Shown here: one piece after another, positions 1 through 6,838 of the stretch
How positions within the stretch are numbered: the stretch's first letter is position 1
Layout of the letters: each line of letters begins with the position of its first letter
From: Candidatus Zhuqueibacterota bacterium
Lineage (GTDB): Bacteria; Zhuqueibacterota; Zhuqueibacteria; Residuimicrobiales; Residuimicrobiaceae
DNA: 13,589 nucleotides
Reading direction: 5' to 3'
Assembly (NCBI GenBank): GCA_016934435.1
Contig: JAFGSU010000038.1
Location: forward strand, 1 to 13,589
The notes under the pieces: model-generated
The model's database searches: none
Seen by the model: the letters and a program-made list of their open reading frames with translations, nothing else
What the model was told of the DNA's origin: nothing
Position numbers and translations under genes: made by a program

Positions 1-1
1 C

Positions 2-664
2 GATATCTACGGCACGGACATCACATTTGGATATGATACCGCCGTCGCCATCGGCGCAGAAGCCATTGACCGGATTCATACGACGGCGCAATCGCATCAC
101 CGCGTCATGCTGGTGGAGATCATGGGCCGTTATGCCGGCTGGTTGGCGCTGGGCGCCGGACTGGCCAGCGGGGCGGACATCATCATCATCCCGGAAATCG
201 AATATGAGCTGGATGTCGTATGTGAGCGCGTGATCGAACGCAGCCAGCGCGGCCGGCGTTTCAGTATTGTCGCTGTGGCGGAAGGTTCCAAGCCCAGAGG
301 AGGGGACGTGGTCGTGAGCCGCATGGTGGTGGACAGTGCAGAACCCGTCCGTCTGGGAGGCGTGGCCATCAAGCTGGGTAACGATATCGAAGATCAAACC
401 GGCCTGGAAACGCGGGCTACCGTGCTGGGACATTTGCAGCGCGGTGGTTCACCCACGGCTTTCGACCGTATTCTGGCTACTCGTTTCGGCGTCGGCGCCG
501 TAGATTTGATCATGGATGGAAAGTTCAACCAGATGGTGGCTTTACGCGGCAATGATCTGGTATCCATCGCTATAAAGGAAGTGGGCGGGAAAACGCGCAA
601 AGTGCCGGTGGATTCGCCCCTGCTACGCGCTGCCGAAGCGGTCGGCACCAGTCTGGGCGTATAA
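2..664 (+). CDS. pfkA: 6-phosphofructokinase, C-terminal part (5'-truncated by window edge)
   Basis: This enzyme phosphorylates fructose 6-phosphate to fructose 1,6-bisphosphate, the committed step of glycolysis, in the cytosol. The frame is open from the window edge and gives 220 residues before the TAA stop, so roughly the N-terminal third, including the nucleotide-binding glycines, is missing. Visible family signatures are GTDITFGYDTAV near the start, the substrate-binding MGRYAGWLA block (about residues 37-45 of the visible part), EGSKPRGGD, and LGHLQRGGSPTAFDR with the ATRFG tail. This wording matches the actinobacterial/mixed-substrate clade of PFKs better than the E. coli PfkA type, so the phosphoryl donor (ATP or PPi) cannot be decided without the missing N-terminus. 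No hairpin terminator is visible after the stop; a sigma-54-like promoter for the next gene starts 27 bases downstream. Confidence 0.95.
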   Translation, partial: DIYGTDITFGYDTAVAIGAEAIDRIHTTAQSHHRVMLVEIMGRYAGWLALGAGLASGADIIIIPEIEYELDVVCERVIERSQRGRRFSIVAVAEGSKPRGGDVVVSRMVVDSAEPVRLGGVAIKLGNDIEDQTGLETRATVLGHLQRGGSPTAFDRILATRFGVGAVDLIMDGKFNQMVALRGNDLVSIAIKEVGGKTRKVPVDSPLLRAAEAVGTSLGV

Positions 665-690
665 AGTGGTTCGATTTTTTTCCATGATCG

Positions 691-705
691 TGGCATAAAG
701 TTTGC
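691..705 (+). promoter_or_regulatory. candidate sigma-54 (-24/-12) promoter upstream of the MinD-like gene
   Basis: TGGCATAAAGTTTGC has the invariant GG and GC separated by exactly 10 bases and fits TGGCAC-N5-TTGC with one mismatch. A T-rich run lies just upstream. The expected start site is near 716, leaving a leader of about 200 nt before the ATG at 917. The same TGGCATAA core recurs at 11189 and 12479. Confidence 0.6.
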
Positions 706-731
706 GAAAGCAGGTGGGTGAGGAGAAATTT

Positions 732-747
732 TGTGATTTTTATCACC
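732..747 (+). promoter_or_regulatory. CRP/FNR-like palindrome or small hairpin in the leader of the MinD-like gene
   Basis: TGTGATTTTTATCACC contains TGTGA-N6-TCAC, the half-site arrangement of CRP/FNR-family operators. As RNA it would form a 5-bp GTGAT/ATCAC hairpin with a TTTT loop (733-746). It lies just downstream of the inferred sigma-54 start site, where a bound repressor could block transcription. No CRP/FNR gene is in the window, so the operator reading is inference. Confidence 0.35.
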
Positions 748-916
748 TCATGTAGTGGCATGAAATTTTTACTCGATATTATTTGTTGTTAATTTATGAG
801 TTAGTGGTAGTCACTTTTGCTACCATCCTTTCCAGTCAGGCAGCTTGGTGATTGGGCAACGAGGGAAAAGTGGCTTCTGGAAAGACATTGTATCAAGCTG
901 AGGCATAGTTGGTTGT

Positions 917-2149
917 ATGGCAAAAGAAAAACAGACGCGACTCTGGTCCATAGAACATGATAAACAACGTATCGGCCCAATGAGTTCGTACGCTCTGGCT
1001 CTGTGGGGATTACAGGGCTTGTTATATCCCAACGATATTATCACTGCCGGCGGCGAGCGGAAAGTGTTTGCCGGATATATGGAGGGCATGCAACCGTTTA
1101 TCCGCAATAACGGTCATCTGCGCCGTGCCAGGTTATGGGCGATTGCCGGCGGTAAGGGGGGAGTCGGCAAATCCATTATTACGGCAATGGCGGCGCTGGC
1201 GCTGGCCAATGCCCAGAAGCGCGTCGTGGTGGTGGATGCCGATTTTAACGGCGCCAATCTCAAAGAGCTTTTTTCCTTGCGATATCCATCACCCAATATT
1301 TGGCGGCTGCTCGAGCGCAATCAGGGGCTTTCAGCCGCAGCCATACCCACCTCTTTTGCCAATATTCGCATGATCACAGCGCCAGATAACGGATATCAAT
1401 CAGATACATCAAATATTCTGCGACGTATCGGATTTATTCGTGCGCTGCGCAATTTAGATGCCGACTATGTCATCCTTGATCTTGGGCCACGAACCGGTGA
1501 TAACGAATTGGATTATTTTCTTACGGCCGACTTGAATCTAATCGTCTCTACACCAGAACTGACTTCCCTGGAGAATCTATCCAAATTTATCAAACTCGTG
1601 GTAAAACGCAAGATCGATGTGGCGCTAAAAAGTCTGTCGCAAAATGATAAAGCAGAATTTATTCTGAAAGAAGATAAAACGCCTCTGGTGTACCAGGCAT
1701 CGCAACAGATGTACAGCATGAATCTACCGGCGCAGGAAATATTGCGTCGAATAGCTGGCAGTTTTAATCTCCATGTTGTTTTTAATCAGGTGCGAGATAG
1801 AAATTATGCCGGTGATTTCCGCTTGCTGAATAAATACCTGCAACATGAATTAGGATTTACTTTGAATTTTGCCGGTGGCGTGCGATTCGAGTCCGTCGTG
1901 CAACAGGCGGTACAATATGGTGATCTTCGACGATTGGTCCGTTATACCAATTCCGCTTTCCGTGATATGTATGATATTACCAAAACCCTCATGGCCATCA
2001 AGGGACCGTTCGCGGATATGTCACTATTTGACGTCGGTAACATTCTGCAAACAGAGAATAAGATTATTTGCGGCATCTGGTGTAATGCCTGGGACGACTG
2101 CAATTACCAGGCGCCGGGGAAAATTTGTCCGTTGCGTAACTTTAATTAA
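917..2149 (+). CDS. MinD/ParA-family P-loop ATPase with N-terminal GYF-like domain and C-terminal cysteine cluster
   Basis: A 410-residue cytosolic protein. Residues about 8-62 resemble a GYF_2-type domain (LWSIEHDKQRIGP, then a G-x-L-x-P-x-D step), which in bacteria is an adaptor domain near membranes or in signalling proteins. The ATPase part begins at about residue 72 with the deviant Walker A GGKGGVGKS (78-86, signature Lys80, Lys85). The VVVVDADFNGANL block (Asp107) and the Walker B-like DYVILDLGPRTGDNELDYF (Asp188) follow, then STPELTSLEN, all typical of MinD/FlhG-like ATPases that position surface machinery. Residues 385-404 hold Cys385, Cys389, Cys395 and Cys404 (C-x3-C-x5-C-x8-C), a possible metal site. 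The amphipathic membrane-targeting helix of true MinD is not evident, and no MinC or MinE gene is nearby, so a cell-division role is unlikely. The ribosome-binding site is weak (GAGG 13 nt upstream). It is preceded by a sigma-54-like promoter and converges with the GH13 gene. The cellular cargo is unknown. Confidence 0.88.
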   Translation: MAKEKQTRLWSIEHDKQRIGPMSSYALALWGLQGLLYPNDIITAGGERKVFAGYMEGMQPFIRNNGHLRRARLWAIAGGKGGVGKSIITAMAALALANAQKRVVVVDADFNGANLKELFSLRYPSPNIWRLLERNQGLSAAAIPTSFANIRMITAPDNGYQSDTSNILRRIGFIRALRNLDADYVILDLGPRTGDNELDYFLTADLNLIVSTPELTSLENLSKFIKLVVKRKIDVALKSLSQNDKAEFILKEDKTPLVYQASQQMYSMNLPAQEILRRIAGSFNLHVVFNQVRDRNYAGDFRLLNKYLQHELGFTLNFAGGVRFESVVQQAVQYGDLRRLVRYTNSAFRDMYDITKTLMAIKGPFADMSLFDVGNILQTENKIICGIWCNAWDDCNYQAPGKICPLRNFN

Positions 2150-2242
2150 TGCTCTCCGCATGACAGCGCAGGCGAGGTAAGTTTCGACTGCAAAACATAC
2201 CGCTCTCTCTGTCGATTTCTCTACAATCCGCGATAGAGCCCC

Positions 2243-5200
2243 CTATCTCAACAGCATCATTTTCAGTTTACCCCTATATTCTCCGGCCTGCAAATGTGCA
2301 ATATAGAGTCCGGTTGCGGCCGGCTGGCCGGCATGGTTATACCCATCCCAGCAAAGGTGATGCTGACCCGGCGATTGTGTTTGATCGATCAGGACTCTGA
2401 CTGTCCGGCCGAACAGATTATAAATCACCAGTCGCACCCGCGTCGGCGCCGGCAGATCATATACGATTCGGGTAACAGCGTTGAACGGATTGGGATAATT
2501 GCCGTACAGGCAGAAGCGCTCCGCCGATTGAGGGACAGGATTCTGTGCCACCGATACCGCCAGAGGCGGCAGTTCAACACGATCTTCTTGGGTGGAAATA
2601 CTATAGATGGCCACCCCGTACGCCGGCAGACTAAGATGCAAAGTGTCCAGCTGCGCGCCACTCAAAAGCTCTGAGGTATTTGTATACAGATTGTTGAGAT
2701 AATAGAGCTCCTGCGATTGAAACCCCTGTGAAAATTCAGTCCATTGCGAAAGATGAAGCGGCAAAGCGACCTCCATCGGCGTGCCGGAAAAATTCATCAC
2801 CGCCAGGCCGTTCTGGTCTTCGTACGGCCGTGCCAGGGCGTAAATATAGAATGAAGGAGCCGGCAGGCGCGGCTGCATGGATGCGTCGCTGCTGTTGATC
2901 TGGCCGTCGTTGTTGCTGTCCTCCAACTGCCGCCGGAACGCCGGGAATTGGGTGCGAATCTGCGCCAATTTTTGATAATGCGGCAGTAAAATGCGTCCCG
3001 GTGGATTATTCCAGTTAACCGTTGCGCGCGTCCGGTCATCCTTGCTGCCGTACATCTGAAATCCCATGCCCACTTCGCCGCCCTGATATAACAGCGGCAT
3101 ACCGGTGGCCATAAAAATCGCGGTTGAAACCGGAATGGTTTTTTCGATGCTGTTGTAGCGATAAGCGACGCGCTCTTCATCCTGATTGTCCAGAAACCGT
3201 AAAAAATAGGAATTGGGCCCGGGTCGATACCCGCCATTATACAGTTTATTGTCGATCTCGATGACGGAAGGGTAACTCAGGATGGCGTTTTTCAAGTTCC
3301 AGTCGTATCCCATGTCTATACCGCCGTTCTGTTCTGCATAATGCACTTCGCTTCCCGATCCTGTGCCGTTGGTCTCGCCGAGCAGCAGGATATCCGCCTT
3401 GGTGTTTCGCAGGTATAGTCGCAGGGGCTGGTCGAAATCGGCGACGCCGTAGCGTCGATGCGGTCCCCAGTAGACGTCAAAGCGGAAACCGTCGATATCA
3501 AATTCGCGCAACCAGTAACGATAGACCTCGATCATATATTGCCGCGCTTCATCATCCGCCCAGTTCCAGTTCAACAGGGCGCTGGAAAAGCCGCTGTAAT
3601 AAACAATGCCGTCCGCGGAAATGGATTGCCCCAGGCCGTTGGTATCGTGGGAGATGATTTCATGTTGATAAAAATCGTAATAGCGGCTGTATTTTTGATT
3701 CGAGCGCACATTGAGGGCGATGGGGTGCGAACGACTGCTGTGGTTGGGCGTCACGTCCAGAATCACACGGAGGCCCAGGGCGTGTGCCTGCTCGACAAAC
3801 TGTTTGAAATCGGCGTTTGTCCCATAGACCGGATCGACGTTGTAAAAATCGATGATGTTATACCCGATGTTGACGCCCTGGTCGATATCGCCTTCAACAT
3901 CCATGACCGGCAGCACCCAGATGATGTTGAATCCCATATTTTTGATGTGCTGCAGATTGGGAATGGCTGCCGCGATGGTACCCTGAGAGGTGAATCCCTT
4001 GAAGAAGAGACAATACATCCGTCCGTCGCGCACCCATTGCGGCGCCGTCTGACGGTTCGGGATCAGCAGCGAACCATCGGGCATGATGGTGAAAAAATTG
4101 ACCGCGGAATTGGTGAAACCGTCGGCATCCGTCACCATGAGTTTGAGGCTATAATCCCCGGGCACGGACGGCGTACTGATCTCCAGAGTCATTTCCGTCT
4201 TGCCCTCCACTTCCGGCAGCGGCGCCGGACTGGTCGTTTGAACGCTCCAGAGAAAAGTCATGCTCTTGCGCTGCGGATCGATGGCTTTGCCGGTGATCAG
4301 GATTTTTTCGCCGTTTTTAGAAAACGTTATTTGCGGTTGCGGATGTTGCGGCACCGGGTAGCGAAGCCTCAGTGTGTCGCTGTCAACAGTACGCCCGGCC
4401 GTATCTTCAAAGGAAACCTGGAAGTGGTTGTCGCCGCGACTGAGGTTGACCACGCGATTGTATTCCGCCGTCCCCGTGGGTGGCAGGTAAACGGGCGCCT
4501 TGCCGGCCTGGTTCAAGATGATCCTGTGCACAGCGTTGATGTCACGATTGATGCGCCAGTGAATGGTCTTTTTTGCGCCCCAGACGCTGTCGCACGACGG
4601 CGTCATGAAAGCGATATCGTCGGCTACGACGGTGAACCGGGTAGAGTCGGAAACGGTTTCGCCGTTGCGCGTTTTCAGGCGAATACTGACCGTGTGCGAA
4701 CCGTCGCTGAGCCCGGGGAGCCTGCAGAATAACAGGGATAAATCCGGCAAAATATGATTCTCGAAAGTACCAACCGGGCTGCCGTCAACCGTGATGGTGC
4801 TTTGGGAGCTCAGCAGGGAATCGTCCTGGCTGACAGAAACGCCCGCCATCAACAGGGGAGAGGCTTCGGTTACAAACGAACCGCTTTTTGGCGATAGCTG
4901 AAAAATCATGGCATTTTTCACCTGCAGGATGGAATTGTTATTATCCGATGTATTGATGAGCGGATTGAGTGGATCGGTGATCCAGGCCCACTGAGAGCCG
5001 CTCTCGTCATAGTGTTCATGGAATTTATAGTTGTGTGTTTCGCCGGCGGTCAGGAGATAACTCTTTATATAGCACCCCAACGAATCGACATAGATCATCA
5101 GCGAGGGCGCCGTGACCGAGATACGGCCGTTGGTGTTGGGCCCCCAGCCGTTAAAGGTGCCAGGGACAAAAGCCCGCACCACGTTATGGCTGGTCGGGTA

Positions 5201-5287
5201 GTGCCGGAAGGTTATCAGCACCTTGCCTTGAGAAAAAAGATGGGCTGGCAGCAACGCGAAAAGCAGGAGGATAATCATTCGTTTCAT
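2243..5287 (-). CDS. secreted multidomain GH13 alpha-amylase-family glycoside hydrolase with C-terminal sorting domain
   Basis: A 1014-residue exported enzyme predicted to act on alpha-glucans. Numbering is from the ATG at 5287, chosen because AAGGA lies 7 nt upstream and the protein then opens with a clean signal peptide (MKRMIILLLFALLPAHLFS). Residues about 22-120 form an E-set/CBM48-like domain (PGTFNGWGP). About 125-400 look like tandem Ig/PKD-like modules. The GH13 barrel spans about 410-890. The four conserved regions are visible: DVTPNH (511-516), GFRFD with nucleophile Asp604, GETNG with acid/base Glu638, and FLDNQD with Asp703. In region IV the usual NHD is NQD, so the subsite His is Gln. 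An EF-hand/dockerin-like calcium loop (D-x-N-x-D-G-x-I-x3-D, residues 790-801) sits after the barrel. The end (about 921-1014) is an FlgD-Ig/type-A sorting-like module with NYPNPFN at 930-936, suggesting surface attachment or type IX-like export. Substrate specificity (amylase, pullulanase or maltogenic) is not resolvable by eye. Confidence 0.93.
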   Translation of the reverse strand: MKRMIILLLFALLPAHLFSQGKVLITFRHYPTSHNVVRAFVPGTFNGWGPNTNGRISVTAPSLMIYVDSLGCYIKSYLLTAGETHNYKFHEHYDESGSQWAWITDPLNPLINTSDNNNSILQVKNAMIFQLSPKSGSFVTEASPLLMAGVSVSQDDSLLSSQSTITVDGSPVGTFENHILPDLSLLFCRLPGLSDGSHTVSIRLKTRNGETVSDSTRFTVVADDIAFMTPSCDSVWGAKKTIHWRINRDINAVHRIILNQAGKAPVYLPPTGTAEYNRVVNLSRGDNHFQVSFEDTAGRTVDSDTLRLRYPVPQHPQPQITFSKNGEKILITGKAIDPQRKSMTFLWSVQTTSPAPLPEVEGKTEMTLEISTPSVPGDYSLKLMVTDADGFTNSAVNFFTIMPDGSLLIPNRQTAPQWVRDGRMYCLFFKGFTSQGTIAAAIPNLQHIKNMGFNIIWVLPVMDVEGDIDQGVNIGYNIIDFYNVDPVYGTNADFKQFVEQAHALGLRVILDVTPNHSSRSHPIALNVRSNQKYSRYYDFYQHEIISHDTNGLGQSISADGIVYYSGFSSALLNWNWADDEARQYMIEVYRYWLREFDIDGFRFDVYWGPHRRYGVADFDQPLRLYLRNTKADILLLGETNGTGSGSEVHYAEQNGGIDMGYDWNLKNAILSYPSVIEIDNKLYNGGYRPGPNSYFLRFLDNQDEERVAYRYNSIEKTIPVSTAIFMATGMPLLYQGGEVGMGFQMYGSKDDRTRATVNWNNPPGRILLPHYQKLAQIRTQFPAFRRQLEDSNNDGQINSSDASMQPRLPAPSFYIYALARPYEDQNGLAVMNFSGTPMEVALPLHLSQWTEFSQGFQSQELYYLNNLYTNTSELLSGAQLDTLHLSLPAYGVAIYSISTQEDRVELPPLAVSVAQNPVPQSAERFCLYGNYPNPFNAVTRIVYDLPAPTRVRLVIYNLFGRTVRVLIDQTQSPGQHHLCWDGYNHAGQPAATGLYIAHLQAGEYRGKLKMMLLR

Positions 5288-5294
5288 GGGATCG

Positions 5295-5299
5295 TCCTT
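5295..5299 (-). promoter_or_regulatory. ribosome-binding site deciding the GH13 start
   Basis: On the minus strand AAGGA lies 7 nt before the ATG at 5287. This favours that start over the in-frame ATG at 5332, which would put a charged 15-residue extension in front of the signal peptide. Confidence 0.7.
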
Positions 5300-5428
5300 G
5301 TATTTAATAACTGTCGGGATCGATGTATTCATTTAAAGATAAAATTTTGACGAGTTTCATTCTGACCAGACGGATTCATTATCTATTGGACACTTTCATG
5401 AGGCTGATGCATCCCTCAGTTCAGGCTA

Positions 5429-6442
5429 TCAATTTCTCCTTGTATCTTTGTGACTTTTTTCTTTTATGGAAAGTCCTTCCGCACTCGGGCATAAATCTCT
5501 GATGGGGCATTCCGCACACCGGGGTTTTCTGGCGGTGCAGAGAGTGCGGCCGAGTTTCAGCAGGTTCATGTGCAGCGAATAGGACTTGCCGGCGGGCACC
5601 AGTGGTTGCATCTGCCGGTGGGTTTTCTCCGCCGAAGTTTTTTCACCGACAAAGTGCAGGCGTTTGCAGATGCGATGTACATGCGTATCCACCGGAAAAA
5701 CGTCGGCGCCGCAGCAGAACATCAGCACCACGCTGATGGTCTTGATGCCCACGCCTTTAAGCTGCATGAAGGTGTTTTTAATTTCCTCCGGCGCTTCATC
5801 GCATAGGAAGCTCAGATCAAAGGTGCCGTAGGTGGTGTGAACCCACTGCAGGATATCGCGAATGCGGCTGCTTTTTTGATTTGCCAGCCCTGCCGGTCGG
5901 ATGGCGTCGGCGATGTCCGCGACCTCGGCGGTCATAACCTGCCGCCAGTGCGGGTATCGTTGCCGCAAACGGGCGAACGCCTGGTCGCGATTTCGATCGT
6001 TGGTGCTTTGCGACAGCACGGTGAGAACGAGATTGTCCAGCGGATTTTCGCGCCCCTGCCATACGGGTCGCCCGAAACGGTTCTCCAGCTGCTCGGTGAT
6101 CAATGTTAGGCGTCCGGACGGTTGCAGTGCGAGAATGCTTTCCGTGCGCGCTTGTATAAAATCATCGGTTAATGCGGCGCGGGCGGACTCGGATAAGGTG
6201 CAGGATAAGGCGCGCTGAACCGCACGACGGGAGATGGCCCGTGCCAGACAGCCGGCGTTTCGGCAAACATAACAGCCCCGTCCGACTCCCTTCGCTCTGG
6301 GGTCGAAAGCTATTTCACCCAAAGTTTTTACAAGTCGAAGCAAAAAAGGTTTGCTGCGTTTCCCGCCGCACCCTGCACAGGTGCGGATGGGAAGATGGGA
6401 TGTTTTATCCGTTCGCTCCAATTCAAGATGTCTCCCGCTCAT
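5429..6442 (-). CDS. YlxR (DUF448)-endonuclease III fusion protein
   Basis: A 337-residue fusion. Residues about 18-92 are a YlxR/DUF448 domain: RTCAGCGGKRSKPFLLRLV (Cys22, Cys25) and GRGCYVCRNAGCL (Cys57, Cys60, Cys65). YlxR is a small RNA- or nucleoid-associated protein usually encoded alone between nusA and infB. Residues about 110-318 are a full-length endonuclease III (Nth) DNA glycosylase/AP lyase, which removes oxidised pyrimidines. The helix-hairpin-helix LKGVGIKT contains the catalytic Lys234, VDTHVHR contains Asp252, and Cys302-x6-Cys309-x2-Cys312-x5-Cys318 is the intact [4Fe-4S] loop. The frame is continuous, with no sign of a frameshift joining two genes. The ATG at 6442 has no good ribosome-binding site; a TTG at codon 8, preceded by GGGAG, is an alternative that leaves both domains whole. 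The gene is not in a nusA-infB context; the GH13 gene lies 141 bases downstream on the same strand. Confidence 0.93.
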   Translation of the reverse strand: MSGRHLELERTDKTSHLPIRTCAGCGGKRSKPFLLRLVKTLGEIAFDPRAKGVGRGCYVCRNAGCLARAISRRAVQRALSCTLSESARAALTDDFIQARTESILALQPSGRLTLITEQLENRFGRPVWQGRENPLDNLVLTVLSQSTNDRNRDQAFARLRQRYPHWRQVMTAEVADIADAIRPAGLANQKSSRIRDILQWVHTTYGTFDLSFLCDEAPEEIKNTFMQLKGVGIKTISVVLMFCCGADVFPVDTHVHRICKRLHFVGEKTSAEKTHRQMQPLVPAGKSYSLHMNLLKLGRTLCTARKPRCAECPIRDLCPSAEGLSIKEKSHKDTRRN

Positions 6443-6557
6443 AAGGCTTTAAAGTACTCCATACAAACGATTTTTCCAAGTAAAAAATCAATGGCTCCGG
6501 CTGATAAAAATACGCATATATGTGACATCTCTGCCTCAAGCATGTAAAAAAATTATT

Positions 6558-6568
6558 ATTTAGTAAAT
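6558..6568. promoter_or_regulatory. ATTTAGTAAAT pseudo-palindrome upstream of the kinase operon promoter
   Basis: ATTTAGTAAAT is symmetric around its central base (arms ATTTA/TAAAT). It is centred about 57 bp before the expected start of the kinase operon. The identical 11-mer occurs at 12428-12438 and an inverted copy with one mismatch at 12353-12363, upstream of the FN3 gene. It could be an activator site; the surrounding DNA is very AT-rich, so chance recurrence is possible. Confidence 0.3.
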
Positions 6569-6583
6569 TTATTTAAAAAAGTG

Positions 6584-6612
6584 TTGACATAGATGGACAC
6601 TTTTTGTATATT
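6584..6612 (+). promoter_or_regulatory. strong sigma-70-type promoter for the two-kinase/regulator operon
   Basis: A perfect -35 TTGACA (6584-6589), a 17-bp spacer and -10 TATATT (6607-6612), with an A/T-rich UP-like stretch upstream (6543-6580). The expected start is near 6619, leaving a leader of about 220 nt before the first kinase. A 10-bp palindrome TACATATGTA (6620-6629) overlaps the likely start site and could be an operator. Confidence 0.7.
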
Positions 6613-6650
6613 ATTAGTGTACATATGTAATCATGTAAAATGACCAATAG

Positions 6651-6815
6651 AAAGGCCGTATCGACAGCATTGTTACGAACCATTACCTTTTAGATTTGCG
6701 TGCTTTGCTGAAGGCATCCGAGGTGGTGGAGGTGTGTGAAAAAGCGTGGTTCATGCTGGATCGACGGGGTGGAGGAAGGACGATTCCAGCTATCACGGTG
6801 AACCTCGAGGGATGA
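6651..6815 (+). other. open 55-codon stretch in the leader of the kinase operon; doubtful small ORF
   Basis: This is the only notable open stretch in the roughly 400-base gap between the divergent YlxR-Nth and kinase genes. It reads through to TGA at 6813, 23 bases before the kinase ATG, and its translation (for example NHYLLDLRALLKASEVVEV) looks protein-like. The frame has no ATG or GTG near its beginning, only TTG at 6696 or 6705 or rare ATT/ATC codons, and no well-placed ribosome-binding site. It may be a chance open frame, a leader peptide or a gene remnant. Confidence 0.15.
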
Positions 6816-6838
6816 GTTAAGAAGGGTGGTCGGATTTG

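Noticed and set aside
756..772. A fourth sigma-54-like site, TGGCATGAAATTTTTAC
   Set aside because: The -24 half fits but there is no GC or TGC at -12, so it fails the key spacing test.
3458..4732. Long + strand open frame (424 codons) antisense to the GH13 gene
   Set aside because: The minus strand in this interval encodes the GH13 barrel with all catalytic motifs; the + strand frame has no recognisable domain and is a shadow of codon bias.
5285..5332. Upstream in-frame ATG at 5332 as GH13 start
   Set aside because: It would add 15 polar residues before an otherwise ideal signal peptide and lacks the AAGGA that precedes the ATG at 5287.
5333..5428. Possible terminator or promoter between the YlxR-Nth and GH13 genes
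   Set aside because: Only short imperfect pairings (such as GAGG/CCTC) and no convincing -35/-10 pair were found on the minus strand.
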